From CAIWHR01 sp963734055 (lineage in GTDB: Bacteria > Pseudomonadota > Gammaproteobacteria > Burkholderiales > Casimicrobiaceae), in assembly GCA_963734055.1 (NCBI GenBank), contig CAVTFQ010000003.1, forward strand, positions 248,001 to 312,000: 64,000 nucleotides of DNA, given 5' to 3'. Position 1 is the stretch's first letter. Each line of letters opens with the position of its first letter. Position numbers and translations under genes: made by a program. Shown here one piece after another: positions 36,605 to 44,105 of the stretch. The notes under the pieces were generated by a model that saw only the letters and a list, made by a program, of their open reading frames with translations, was not told the DNA's origin and made no database searches.

Positions 36605-37315
36605 ATGCGCGTCGAATCCGTGTCCGGCCGCGTGCTCTCGGGCCCGCTCGAGCCGGTCTATGTCTACGAGGCGCCGGTGCGGCTGTGGCACTGGGTCACG
36701 TTCCTGGCGATGGGGGTGCTGGCCGCGACGGGCTATCTGATCGGCAGCCCGCCGCCGGCGATCGGCGGCGAGCCCTACGACACCTTCTACTTCGGCTGGA
36801 TCCGGATGATCCACGAGTCGGCGGGGATGATCTTCGTCGTCGCGCTGCTCGTGCGGATCTACTGGGTCGTCGTCGGCAACCACAGCGCGCGCAGCATCTT
36901 CTACATTCCGTTCTGGAGCGGCGCGTGGTGGCGCGGCTTCTGGAGCCAGGTCGGCTACTACCTGTTCCTGAAGAAGGAGTCGGACCTCTGGGTCGGCCAC
37001 AACCCGGTCGCGCAGGCGGCGATGTTCTTCATGTTCACGCTCGGCGCGATCTTCATGTCGGTCACCGGACTCGCGCTCTTCGCCGAGCAGTGGGGATGGG
37101 GGACGGGTTGGATGCGCTGGTTCGGGTGGGTGTTCGTCGTCTTCGGCGACCCGCAGATGGTGCGGACGCTGCACCACCTCGTGATGTGGTACCTGCTGCT
37201 GTTCGTGTTCATCCACGTGTACATGGTGTTCCGCGAGGACATCATGAGCGGCGAGTCGATCATCAGCACGATGGTCAACGGCATCCGCATGTGGAAGCGC
37301 GAGCCCCGGGTCTGA
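36605..37315 (+). CDS. hoxZ: Ni/Fe-hydrogenase b-type cytochrome subunit
   Basis: The protein is 236 aa with four membrane helices and haem-ligating histidines in RLWHWVTF, MIHESAGM, LHHLVMWYLLLFVFIHVYMVF. It anchors the hydrogenase dimer and passes its electrons to quinone. It begins ten bases after hoxG, with GGAGG in between. Also known as hyaC/cybH/hupC. Confidence 0.95.
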   Translation: MRVESVSGRVLSGPLEPVYVYEAPVRLWHWVTFLAMGVLAATGYLIGSPPPAIGGEPYDTFYFGWIRMIHESAGMIFVVALLVRIYWVVVGNHSARSIFYIPFWSGAWWRGFWSQVGYYLFLKKESDLWVGHNPVAQAAMFFMFTLGAIFMSVTGLALFAEQWGWGTGWMRWFGWVFVVFGDPQMVRTLHHLVMWYLLLFVFIHVYMVFREDIMSGESIISTMVNGIRMWKREPRV

Positions 37316-37323
37316 CGACGCCG

Positions 37324-37668
37324 ATGCTGGAGCGATTCGAGAGCGGGCGCGCGATGCCGGGCAACGCCGCGGCGAAACCGCCGCGTCCCGCGCCCGCGTC
37401 GCGCCGGCCGCCGCACCCCGGCGAGTTCCTCGAGACGCGCTTCCTGCGCCCCCTCGCGATCACGCAGACGGAGCTCGCGGCGGCACTCGACATTTCGCGG
37501 CGCCGCGTGAACGAGCTCGTCAACGGCCGCCGCGCGATTACCCCCGACACGGCGGTGCGGCTCGCGATGTATTTCGGCAACGACGCCTCGTTCTGGATGC
37601 ACCTGCAGGTGGCGTGGGACATGCACGCCGCGCTGCGTGCGGTGGCGACGCGAGCGCGACGCCGTTAG
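37324..37668 (+). CDS. HigA/VapI-family XRE transcriptional regulator-like protein
   Basis: The protein is 114 aa from 37324; an in-frame ATG at 37354 is possible. The part PHPGEFLETRFLRPLAITQTELAAALDISRRRVNELVNGRRAITPDTAVRLAMYFGNDASFWMHLQVAWDM is the typical HigA antitoxin fold with its helix-turn-helix. No higB toxin frame precedes it. It begins eight bases after hoxZ and so would be co-transcribed with the hydrogenase, an odd place for such a gene. It may have been recruited as a regulator. Confidence 0.85.
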   Translation: MLERFESGRAMPGNAAAKPPRPAPASRRPPHPGEFLETRFLRPLAITQTELAAALDISRRRVNELVNGRRAITPDTAVRLAMYFGNDASFWMHLQVAWDMHAALRAVATRARRR

Positions 37669-37723
37669 GCGGGCCGCGGCGCTGCCGCGATCCGCAGGGT
37701 CCGGATCGGCCCCGCACTCCGGG

Positions 37724-37906
37724 TTACATCTTCATCGCGGCCGGACGCGCGAGGATGGGCAGCACGTTCCTTCGCGCCTCGGCGTCGGCGGCGACGCGGG
37801 TTTCCAGCTGCCGGCGCTGCTCGCGGCGGATACGTGCGAACGTCTTTCGAAGATCGGTCTCGACGCTGGGCGTATACCGGAATTCCGGATCGAGGATCGA
37901 TTTCAT
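37724..37906 (-). CDS. Small conserved-looking basic protein
   Basis: The 60-codon frame MKSILDPEFRYTPSVETDLRKTFARIRREQRRQ... starts at 37906 behind AAGGAG. The N-terminal ILDPEFRYTPS..TDLRKTFARIRREQ looks like a conserved short family I have seen in betaproteobacteria without function. It runs opposite to the hydrogenase genes. No membrane or signal segment. Confidence 0.6.
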   Translation of the reverse strand: MKSILDPEFRYTPSVETDLRKTFARIRREQRRQLETRVAADAEARRNVLPILARPAAMKM

Positions 37907-37974
37907 GAGCCACTCCTTCGCGCGCACAGTCCCATTGGCCATGGCGGCACGCGTTGCGTCACGCATCGCTTGCT

Positions 37975-38391
37975 TTACTTCGGCGCTGTGCCGCCCGGTG
38001 CGCTGGTGCCCGGGACGGCGGGACTCGGAGTCGTAGGCGCCGCGGGCTTCGCGGTCGTCGTCGAATCGTGGCGGCCGAGCGCACGGTCGTGCGCCGCATT
38101 GGCGTCCTTGAGGCACATCTCCTTGGCGGATCCTGTTTTCGCGTCGCAGGCCTTCCGTGCCGCCTGGTGAGCGGCGTCGGCGCTCGCCTTCGGGTCGGCA
38201 GCCGCGGCGCCGGCGGGCGTCTGCGGCGCGGCCAGCGGGTGGGGATCGGGTCCGGCCTTGTGCCGCGGATCGACGGGCACGGTCGGGGTCACCCTCGGCG
38301 GCGGCGCGCCTGGGGTGCCGGAGGGCGGCTGGGCCTGGGCACCGAGCGCGGCGGCGAGGATCGCCGCGCATGCGAGCTTTCGCATCGTCAT
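37975..38391 (-). CDS. Predicted secreted Pro/Ala-rich protein
   Basis: The protein is 138 aa from 38391 (MTMRKLACAAILAAALGAQA, a signal peptide). The mature part is Pro- and Ala-rich with a short region ADAAHQAARKACDAKTGSAKEMCLKDANAAHDRALG holding two cysteines that could form a disulfide. A similar Cys-containing motif occurs in small periplasmic proteins of betaproteobacteria of unknown function. It lies upstream of the 60-aa gene on the same strand, 68 bases apart. Confidence 0.62.
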   Translation of the reverse strand: MTMRKLACAAILAAALGAQAQPPSGTPGAPPPRVTPTVPVDPRHKAGPDPHPLAAPQTPAGAAAADPKASADAAHQAARKACDAKTGSAKEMCLKDANAAHDRALGRHDSTTTAKPAAPTTPSPAVPGTSAPGGTAPK

Positions 38392-38628
38392 GGAATCGTC
38401 CGAATCGTGATCGCGTCCACAGGCGCCTCGCGTTCTGTACGCAACACGCATGCCATCGGCGTTGTTCTTTGCGCACAGGGAGTTGGTGAGCCCCGGCGGA
38501 CCGCGCCCCGGCCGTCATCGGCAATCCTTTCAAGGAGGGATTGCAAATTGCCGGGGCCCGAAGGGGCATCGCGGCCGCCGTTGACCTATCGCAATACGCC
38601 CTTCGGAGGCGCCGGTAGGCTTCCGATT

Positions 38629-38645
38629 GTTACGTGATGTGTAAC
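38629..38645. promoter_or_regulatory. Inverted repeat immediately before hoxM
   Basis: GTTAC-GTGATGT-GTAAC has the same 5-7-5 layout as the palindrome at 33529 with arms exchanged. It overlaps the space just before the TTG start of hoxM. Because opposed genes separate hoxM from hoxKGZ, a promoter is needed here. The 38392-38653 region also holds an imperfect GCAATCC/GGATTGC hairpin at 38519-38545. Confidence 0.35.
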
Positions 38646-38653
38646 ACGGAGCC

Positions 38654-39283
38654 TTGGAAATCCACTGCGACGCGCTGGTGCTGGGAATCGGTAACGTGCT
38701 CTGGGCCGACGAGGGCTTCGGAGTCCGGGCCGTCGAGGCGCTGCACGCCGCGTTCGCGTTTCCCCCCGGCGTGTCCCTCGTCGACGGCGGCACGCTCGGG
38801 CTCGGCCTCTACGAAGTGGTCGGCACCGCGCGCCGCGTGCTCGTCTTCGATGCGATCGACTTCGCGCTCCCTCCGGGAACGCTTCGCGTCCTGCGTGGCG
38901 ACGACGTCCCCGCGTGGGGCCGGACCAAGCTCTCCCCGCATCAGAACGGCTTCAACGACGTCCTGGCGCTGCTCCAGCTGAACGGTCGCGCGCCCGAGAC
39001 GATCACGGCGATCGGTGTCCAGCCGCAGGAGTTGTCGGACTTCGGAGGCAGCCTCACGGATCCTGTCGGCAAACGCCTTCCCGAGGTCGTGGCGCTCGCC
39101 GCCGCCGAGTTGCGCAGCTGGGGTCTCGCGGGAACCCCGCGGCCCGCAGGAGCCGCCTGCGAGCCTTTGCATGCGCGGTCGCTCTCGCGCGACGAGTACG
39201 AATCGGGCCGTCCTTCGGACGCCGACGCCTGCCGCAGCGGAGATCCGCGCTTAGTCGCGCGTGCGGCGGACGGGAAAGGTTGA
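38654..39283 (+). CDS. hoxM: Hydrogenase large-subunit maturation endopeptidase
   Basis: The protein is 209 aa with a TTG start at 38654 after CGGAG. It has LVLGIGNVLWADEGFGVRAVEAL with the Ni-probing Glu, an internal Asp in FDAIDF, and HQNGFNDVLALL with the second conserved histidine, all typical of HyaD/HupD proteases. It removes the C-terminal tail of HoxG after nickel insertion. The C-terminal 45 residues are a non-conserved extension. Confidence 0.92.
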   Translation: MEIHCDALVLGIGNVLWADEGFGVRAVEALHAAFAFPPGVSLVDGGTLGLGLYEVVGTARRVLVFDAIDFALPPGTLRVLRGDDVPAWGRTKLSPHQNGFNDVLALLQLNGRAPETITAIGVQPQELSDFGGSLTDPVGKRLPEVVALAAAELRSWGLAGTPRPAGAACEPLHARSLSRDEYESGRPSDADACRSGDPRLVARAADGKG

Positions 39284-39285
39284 GC

Positions 39286-39591
39286 ATGTGCGTCGGGATA
39301 CCGATGCGGGTCCTGGGCGTCGACGGCGCCAGCGCCGACTGCGAGGGCCGCGGGCGCCGCGAGCGGATCGACATCGCTCTCGTCGGCGCGGTCGGCGAGG
39401 GCGAGTGGATCCTCGCGCACCAGGGGCGGGCGGTCCGCACGATGAGCGAGATCGAGGCCCGGCAGACCGGAGCCGCGCTCGACGCGCTCGAGGCAGTACT
39501 CGCCGGCGATCGCGATCTCGACGTCTTTTTCGCCGATCTCGCGGGACGCGAGCCGGAACTGCCGCCGCACCTGCGCAAGGAGTCCTCATGA
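39286..39591 (+). CDS. hoxL: HypC/HupF-family hydrogenase assembly chaperone (HoxL type)
   Basis: The protein is 101 aa beginning MCVGIPMRV, with the essential N-terminal Cys2 and the HypC fold (VGEGEWILAHQGRAVRTMSEIEA). It is distinct from the HypC encoded at 46441. In Ralstonia the operon-borne paralogue is HoxL, dedicated to the membrane-bound hydrogenase large subunit. It follows hoxM by two bases. Confidence 0.9.
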   Translation: MCVGIPMRVLGVDGASADCEGRGRRERIDIALVGAVGEGEWILAHQGRAVRTMSEIEARQTGAALDALEAVLAGDRDLDVFFADLAGREPELPPHLRKESS

Positions 39592-40070
39592 CGATCGCCA
39601 TTCCGTCCACGGCCGACGAGCGTGCGCGCTCGCACCCGCTCATCGGCCGCCTGCTCGCGCAGCCCGCCGCGGTCGAGCTGACCGCCGCCACGCTCGACGC
39701 CTTCGCCCGCGAGGCCGGGCACGCGCTGCTCGTGTTCCTCGAGGACCCCGTGCGCTACAAGGAAACGCTGGACCTCGCGGTGATCGTGCCGGAGATCGCC
39801 GCCGCGTTTCCCGGGCGATTCCGGGTCGGCGTGCTGCTGCCGGACGCCGCGCGCGCGGTTCATCCGCGCTTCGCCTTCCGACGCTGGCCCGCCGTCGTTC
39901 TGCTCCAGGACGGGCGCTACGTCGGCGCCGTCGACGGCCTCCGTGCCTGGGACGAGTACGTGAGCGAGATCGTGCGACTGCTCGCCGCGCCCCCCATGCG
40001 CGCGCCCGGACTCGCGATTCCCGTGCACGCCGAAGGCAGCGACGCGTCGACGCCGCAGGACAGACACTGA
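39588..40070 (+). CDS. hoxO: Hydrogenase accessory thioredoxin-like protein HyaE/HoxO
   Basis: The protein is 160 aa, overlapping hoxL (ATGA). It has a thioredoxin-like fold without CXXC: HALLVFLEDPVRYKETLDLAVIVPEIAAAFPGRFRVGVL followed by RFAFRRWPAVVLLQDGRYVGAVDGLRAWDEYVSEI. HyaE/HoxO proteins act as chaperones protecting or escorting the small-subunit precursor before Tat export. Confidence 0.88.
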   Translation: MTIAIPSTADERARSHPLIGRLLAQPAAVELTAATLDAFAREAGHALLVFLEDPVRYKETLDLAVIVPEIAAAFPGRFRVGVLLPDAARAVHPRFAFRRWPAVVLLQDGRYVGAVDGLRAWDEYVSEIVRLLAAPPMRAPGLAIPVHAEGSDASTPQDRH

Positions 40071-40082
40071 AGGGGCGATGCC

Positions 40083-40946
40083 ATGACGGAAGTTCCGGTG
40101 ACACAGCGGATGTTCGGCCCGGGCTCGCAGCCGGCCGACGACCCGCTCGACGTCCTCGCGGTCCCCCGCGAGGTGAGCACGTTCAGGATGCCGGAAGTGC
40201 CGCCGGCGGCGGACGCCTCCGCGCTCGCTCGCGCTCGCGCGATCTTCGAGGAATTCCACGCGAAGCTCGCGCGCTGGGATCCGTCGGCCGATGCCGCGGT
40301 ACCGTATGCCGACCTCGGCGCCGTCCCCGCCGACGTGCTCGCGCTCGTCAACTCGATGCTCGGGGAAGGCGAGGTCAGCGTGCGGATCGACGGCCTTGCC
40401 GGACCGGAGTACCGGATCCAGGAGAGCGTGTTCACGGGGCTGTGGCGAGTGTGCGCCTTCCACCGTGGAACGCCCGCGGGCGACTGGATCGAAGCGGGCC
40501 CGTTGCCGCGCGCCGTATCGGCCGCAGCCCGACGGTCGGCGCGCGCGACCCTGCCGGCCGCGACATTGCCCTCGGGCGCGATGAATTCGCCCTCGCTCCT
40601 GGCCGAGATCGCGGCGCAGATGCAAACGCGCCTCCCCGGAGCGCGCGCCCACGTCGTCAACCTCACGCTCCTGCCGCTCTCGCCCGAGGACCACGCGGCG
40701 ATCGACGCCGCGCTGCCGAACGGGCCGGTGGCGATCGTGTCGCGCGGGTTCGGGCACTGCCGGATCGAATCGACGCTCGCGCGCGACGTCTGGCGCGTGC
40801 GGTATTTCAACAGCATGAACACGCCGATCCTCTCCACGATCGAGGTCGTCGCGCTGCCCGAGGTCGCACTCGCCGCGCCCGAGGACCTCGAGGACAGCCG
40901 CGACCGGCTCGCCGAGCTGATCGCGTGGATGGCCGATTCCGAGTAG
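40083..40946 (+). CDS. hoxQ: Hydrogenase expression/formation protein HyaF/HupH/HoxQ
   Basis: The protein is 287 aa. It contains the duplicated HupH pattern: VNSMLGEGEVSVRIDG...YRIQESVFTGLWRVC and later VSRGFGHCRIESTLARDVWRVRYFNSMNTPILSTIEVV. With HoxO it assists maturation of the small subunit in aerobically expressed hydrogenases. It sits 12 bases after hoxO. Confidence 0.92.
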   Translation: MTEVPVTQRMFGPGSQPADDPLDVLAVPREVSTFRMPEVPPAADASALARARAIFEEFHAKLARWDPSADAAVPYADLGAVPADVLALVNSMLGEGEVSVRIDGLAGPEYRIQESVFTGLWRVCAFHRGTPAGDWIEAGPLPRAVSAAARRSARATLPAATLPSGAMNSPSLLAEIAAQMQTRLPGARAHVVNLTLLPLSPEDHAAIDAALPNGPVAIVSRGFGHCRIESTLARDVWRVRYFNSMNTPILSTIEVVALPEVALAAPEDLEDSRDRLAELIAWMADSE

Positions 40947-40957
40947 GCGCCCAGGTC

Positions 40958-41176
40958 ATGACGACGTTCGAGCGCTTCGGCGACGCCGGCCGGATCGACC
41001 GCAACGCGCGGATGGAATGCAGGATCTGCTGGTACGTCTACGACCCGGCCGAGGGCGACGTCGTGTGGCAGGTGCCCGAGGACACGCCGTTCGCCCTGCT
41101 GCCGCCGCACTGGACATGCCCCAATTGCGGGGCGTCGAAGGACCAGTTCCTGGAAATGCGCGATGAACCCCGATGA
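40958..41176 (+). CDS. hoxR: Rubredoxin of the hydrogenase operon
   Basis: The protein is 72 aa with two iron-binding motifs MECRICWYVYDP and WTCPNCGASKDQF. HoxR/HupI-type rubredoxins are found only in operons of oxygen-exposed hydrogenases and help form or protect the special proximal cluster. Its end overlaps hoxT by 14 bases. Confidence 0.93.
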   Translation: MTTFERFGDAGRIDRNARMECRICWYVYDPAEGDVVWQVPEDTPFALLPPHWTCPNCGASKDQFLEMRDEPR

Positions 41177-41699
41177 GGCGCTTCGAGGCGATCCGTCGGA
41201 ATCGCTCGCGCGGATATTCCGCGCAGCGGCCGACCGCATGCGCGGCCTCGCCTTCGTCAATCCCGCCTTGCGGGTGGAGGCGGTCGGATTCGCTCCGTGG
41301 CAGGGCGCCTGGCTCGGCGTGATGGTGACGCCCTGGTGCATGAACCTCGTGCTGGCGCCGCGTGATCCGGCGCTCTGGGGGCCCCTCGTCGCCGGCGCGA
41401 AGCGGACGTACCGGTTCCCCGCCGGCGATTACGAGTTCGTCGGCGCCGTCGACGACGGGGTCGGCGACTACCAGGTGTGCTCGCTGATCTCGCCGCTCCT
41501 CGAATACGACGACCACGAGACGGCGCGGCTCGTGGCGACGCTCGCGCGCGACGCGCTGTTCGATCCCGGGAACGCCGACCCGTCCGCGTTGCCGCAGCGG
41601 CCGCTCGGCCGGATTGCGGCGAGCCTCGACGCGCCGATGTCGAAGCGCGCGTTCCTGCGCGGCCGTATCCTCGGAGGCGGCGGTGACGATCGAAGGTGA
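41163..41699 (+). CDS. hoxT: [NiFe]-hydrogenase assembly chaperone HybE/HupJ/HoxT
   Basis: The protein is 178 aa. It carries FRAAADRMRGLAFVNPALRVEAVGFAPWQGAWLGVMVTPWCMNLVLAP and the central FPAGDYEF, marks of the HybE family. HybE binds Tat-substrate precursors of the small subunit. Both ends overlap the neighbours. Confidence 0.92.
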   Translation: MNPDEALRGDPSESLARIFRAAADRMRGLAFVNPALRVEAVGFAPWQGAWLGVMVTPWCMNLVLAPRDPALWGPLVAGAKRTYRFPAGDYEFVGAVDDGVGDYQVCSLISPLLEYDDHETARLVATLARDALFDPGNADPSALPQRPLGRIAASLDAPMSKRAFLRGRILGGGGDDRR

Positions 41700-42786
41700 G
41701 CTCACCGTGCGACTCGAGTGCCGAGGACGTGTGGTGCGCCGCGTGGCCGTGCGCTCGACCCGTCCGTTCGCGGCCGCGCGCGTACTCTGCGGCCGTGCAC
41801 CGGACGACGCGATCGCGATGGTGCCGCGTCTGTTTTCCGTTTGCGGTCGGGCGCAGCAAGCGGCCGCCGCCGGCGCGCTCGCCGCAGCCCGCGGGGCGAC
41901 CGAAGCGGCGAGCGTGCGTGCGGAGCGCGCCCGCGCGGTGCGCCTCGAGACGATCCAGGAATACCTGCGTCGCATCCTCGTCGATTGGCCGCAGGCGATG
42001 GGCCACCCGCCGGCGACCGGGCCGGTGGCCATCGCGTTTCGCCTGGTCGCCGCGGGGGCGCGTGACGCGCAAGACGACCTTTCCGAGCTCGCCGGTCGCC
42101 ACGTCTACGGCGTCGCGCCGGACGCGTGGCTCGCGCGGATCGAAGGCGAGACGATCGACGCCTGGGCCGGGCAGGGCCGCACGCTGCCCGCCGTGCTGCT
42201 CGCGGAACTGCTTCGCTCGTCGCCCACGCTCGGCCGCTCCGAGGTGCGGCTGATGCCGGCGGCGGGCCGCGCGGCGCTCGAGCAGGCCGTGCTGCCGGCG
42301 ATGAGTGCCGGCTCCGCGTTCGAGACGGCCCCGGTCTGGGACGGCGTTCCGGTCGAGACCGGAGCGCTCGCCCGGGTGCACGCGCATCCGGTCGTCGCCG
42401 CGCTTCGCGCGCGCTGCGGCAACGCGGTGCCGTCGCGGATGTCCGCGCGACTGGTCGAGCTCGCGCTCCTGCTCGGCAAGTGCGGAAGCGCGGCCGACGA
42501 CGATGCGGAGATCGACGCGTTCACGCTCGACCTGGGAGAAGGCGTGGCCGCGGTGCAGACGGCGCGCGGACTCCTGCTGCATCGCGCGCGCATCGTCGAG
42601 GAGCGCGTCGCGGCGTACCGGATCGTCGCGCCGACCGAGTGGAACTTCCACCCCGAAGGCCCGCTGGCGCGGGGTCTCGCCGGGATGGCCGCGGACGACG
42701 AGCCGGCGCTCGAGCGCCGGGCGACGCTCGCGGTGCAGGCGCTCGATCCCTGTGTCGCGTGCGCGGTCGAGATCGCGCATGCATGA
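41683..42786 (+). CDS. hoxV: Hydrogenase maturation protein HupK/HoxV (degenerate large-subunit paralogue)
   Basis: The protein is 367 aa from a GTG at 41683 preceded by GGAGG and overlapping hoxT. It resembles a shortened large subunit: the C-terminal DPCVACAVEIAHA keeps the two cysteines, and TEWNFHPEGPLARGLAG matches large-subunit helices, but the N-terminal CXXC pair is absent. HoxV/HupK is thought to act as a scaffold for the NiFe(CN)2CO precursor. Confidence 0.88.
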   Translation: MTIEGELTVRLECRGRVVRRVAVRSTRPFAAARVLCGRAPDDAIAMVPRLFSVCGRAQQAAAAGALAAARGATEAASVRAERARAVRLETIQEYLRRILVDWPQAMGHPPATGPVAIAFRLVAAGARDAQDDLSELAGRHVYGVAPDAWLARIEGETIDAWAGQGRTLPAVLLAELLRSSPTLGRSEVRLMPAAGRAALEQAVLPAMSAGSAFETAPVWDGVPVETGALARVHAHPVVAALRARCGNAVPSRMSARLVELALLLGKCGSAADDDAEIDAFTLDLGEGVAAVQTARGLLLHRARIVEERVAAYRIVAPTEWNFHPEGPLARGLAGMAADDEPALERRATLAVQALDPCVACAVEIAHA

Positions 42787-43120
42787 AATGGCGCTCGCCG
42801 AAGGCATGATCGCCATCGTCGAGGACACGGCGCGGAAGCATCGTGCCGCGCGCGTCGCGATCGTGCGGCTCGAGCTCGGCGCGCTTTCGCATGTCGAGCG
42901 CGAGGCCCTCGCTTTCTGTTTCGATGCGGTGGCGCGCGGCGGCGTCGCGGCCGGTGCGCGGCTCGACATCGCGGTAACGCCCGGCGCGGCATGGTGCCTC
43001 CCCTGCGGCGAGCGCGTGCCGCTCGCGCGGCGCGGCGATGCGTGCCCCCGCTGCGGCGGCTACCAGCTCGAAGTGGTCGCGGGCGACGCGATGCGCGTTA
43101 CCGAGATCGAGGTCGCGTGA
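42779..43120 (+). CDS. hypA: Hydrogenase nickel incorporation protein HypA
   Basis: The protein is 113 aa starting MHEMALAEGM, with His2 as the nickel ligand. The zinc site is CLPCG and CPRCGG. HypA delivers nickel with HypB. The start overlaps hoxV by eight bases. Confidence 0.94.
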   Translation: MHEMALAEGMIAIVEDTARKHRAARVAIVRLELGALSHVEREALAFCFDAVARGGVAAGARLDIAVTPGAAWCLPCGERVPLARRGDACPRCGGYQLEVVAGDAMRVTEIEVA

Positions 43121-43159
43121 CGCCGGCGCGTCGCGCCAACGAATCGAGAGGAGCGACCG

Positions 43160-44098
43160 ATGTGCACGACCTGCGGCTGCGGACACGGTGAAGCGCGCGT
43201 CGAAGGCGTCCCCGTGGCCGGGCACGAGCACGAAGCACCGCCCGAGCGGAAGCCGGGCGCCCACTGGCACCGCCACGGCGACGGCACCTGGCACAGCCAC
43301 GTTCACGGCGGCGGCAGCGCGCGCGAACTGGGCGCAGCCGCAGGCCTCGGCGGGACCCACGCGGCCGGCCTGCCGCCGACGCGCACGCTGCAGATCGAGC
43401 AGGACATCCTCGCGCGGAACGACGCGTACGCGGCGCGAAACCGGCAGCTGCTCTGCGACCGGGCGGTCTTCGCGCTCAACCTCGTGTCGAGCCCGGGATC
43501 CGGGAAGACGACGCTGCTCGTGCGCACGATCGAGGCGCTGCGCGGGCGGCTCCCGGTCGCGGTGATCGAGGGCGACCAGCAGACCTCGCTCGACGCCGAC
43601 CGCATCCGCAAGACGGGCGCGCGCGCCGTCCAGGTCAACACCGGCAAGGGCTGTCATCTCGACGCCCACATGGTCGGCCATGCGCTCGGCGAGCTCGCGC
43701 CCGCCGACGGCAGCCTGCTCATGATCGAGAACGTCGGCAATCTCGTCTGCCCCGCGGCCTTCGACCTGGGCGAAGCGCACAAGGTCGTGATCCTCTCGGT
43801 CACGGAGGGCGACGACAAGCCGCTCAAGTACCCCGACATTTTCCACGCTGCGGATCTGATGCTCGTCAACAAGGTCGATCTCCTGCCTTACGTCACTTTC
43901 GACGTCGACCGGGCCGTCGCGTACGCGCGGCGGGTGCGGCCGGAGCTCGCGGCGATGCGGGTATCGGCGACGACGGGCGCCGGGTTCGACGACTGGCTCG
44001 CGTGGCTCGAGCGGGGCGTGGAGCGGGCGCGGGAGACGCGTGATGCGGACCTCGCGGCCTTGCGCCGCCGCGTCGCCCTGCTCGAATCGGCGCGCTGA
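43160..44098 (+). CDS. hypB: Hydrogenase nickel incorporation GTPase HypB
   Basis: The protein is 312 aa with the N-terminal nickel motif CTTCGCG, a His-rich stretch (HEHEA...HWHRHGDGTWHSHVHG at about 22-49) that can store nickel, and a SIMIBI GTPase domain: SPGSGKTT at 111-118, EGDQQTSLD, ENVGNLVCPA and NKVDLL. It hydrolyses GTP to drive nickel insertion. Confidence 0.95.
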   Translation: MCTTCGCGHGEARVEGVPVAGHEHEAPPERKPGAHWHRHGDGTWHSHVHGGGSARELGAAAGLGGTHAAGLPPTRTLQIEQDILARNDAYAARNRQLLCDRAVFALNLVSSPGSGKTTLLVRTIEALRGRLPVAVIEGDQQTSLDADRIRKTGARAVQVNTGKGCHLDAHMVGHALGELAPADGSLLMIENVGNLVCPAAFDLGEAHKVVILSVTEGDDKPLKYPDIFHAADLMLVNKVDLLPYVTFDVDRAVAYARRVRPELAAMRVSATTGAGFDDWLAWLERGVERARETRDADLAALRRRVALLESAR

Positions 44099-44105
44099 GA
44101 GGACG

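Noticed and set aside
37324..37668. A complete HigBA toxin-antitoxin pair
   Set aside because: No toxin frame precedes or follows the HigA-like gene; hoxZ lies immediately upstream.
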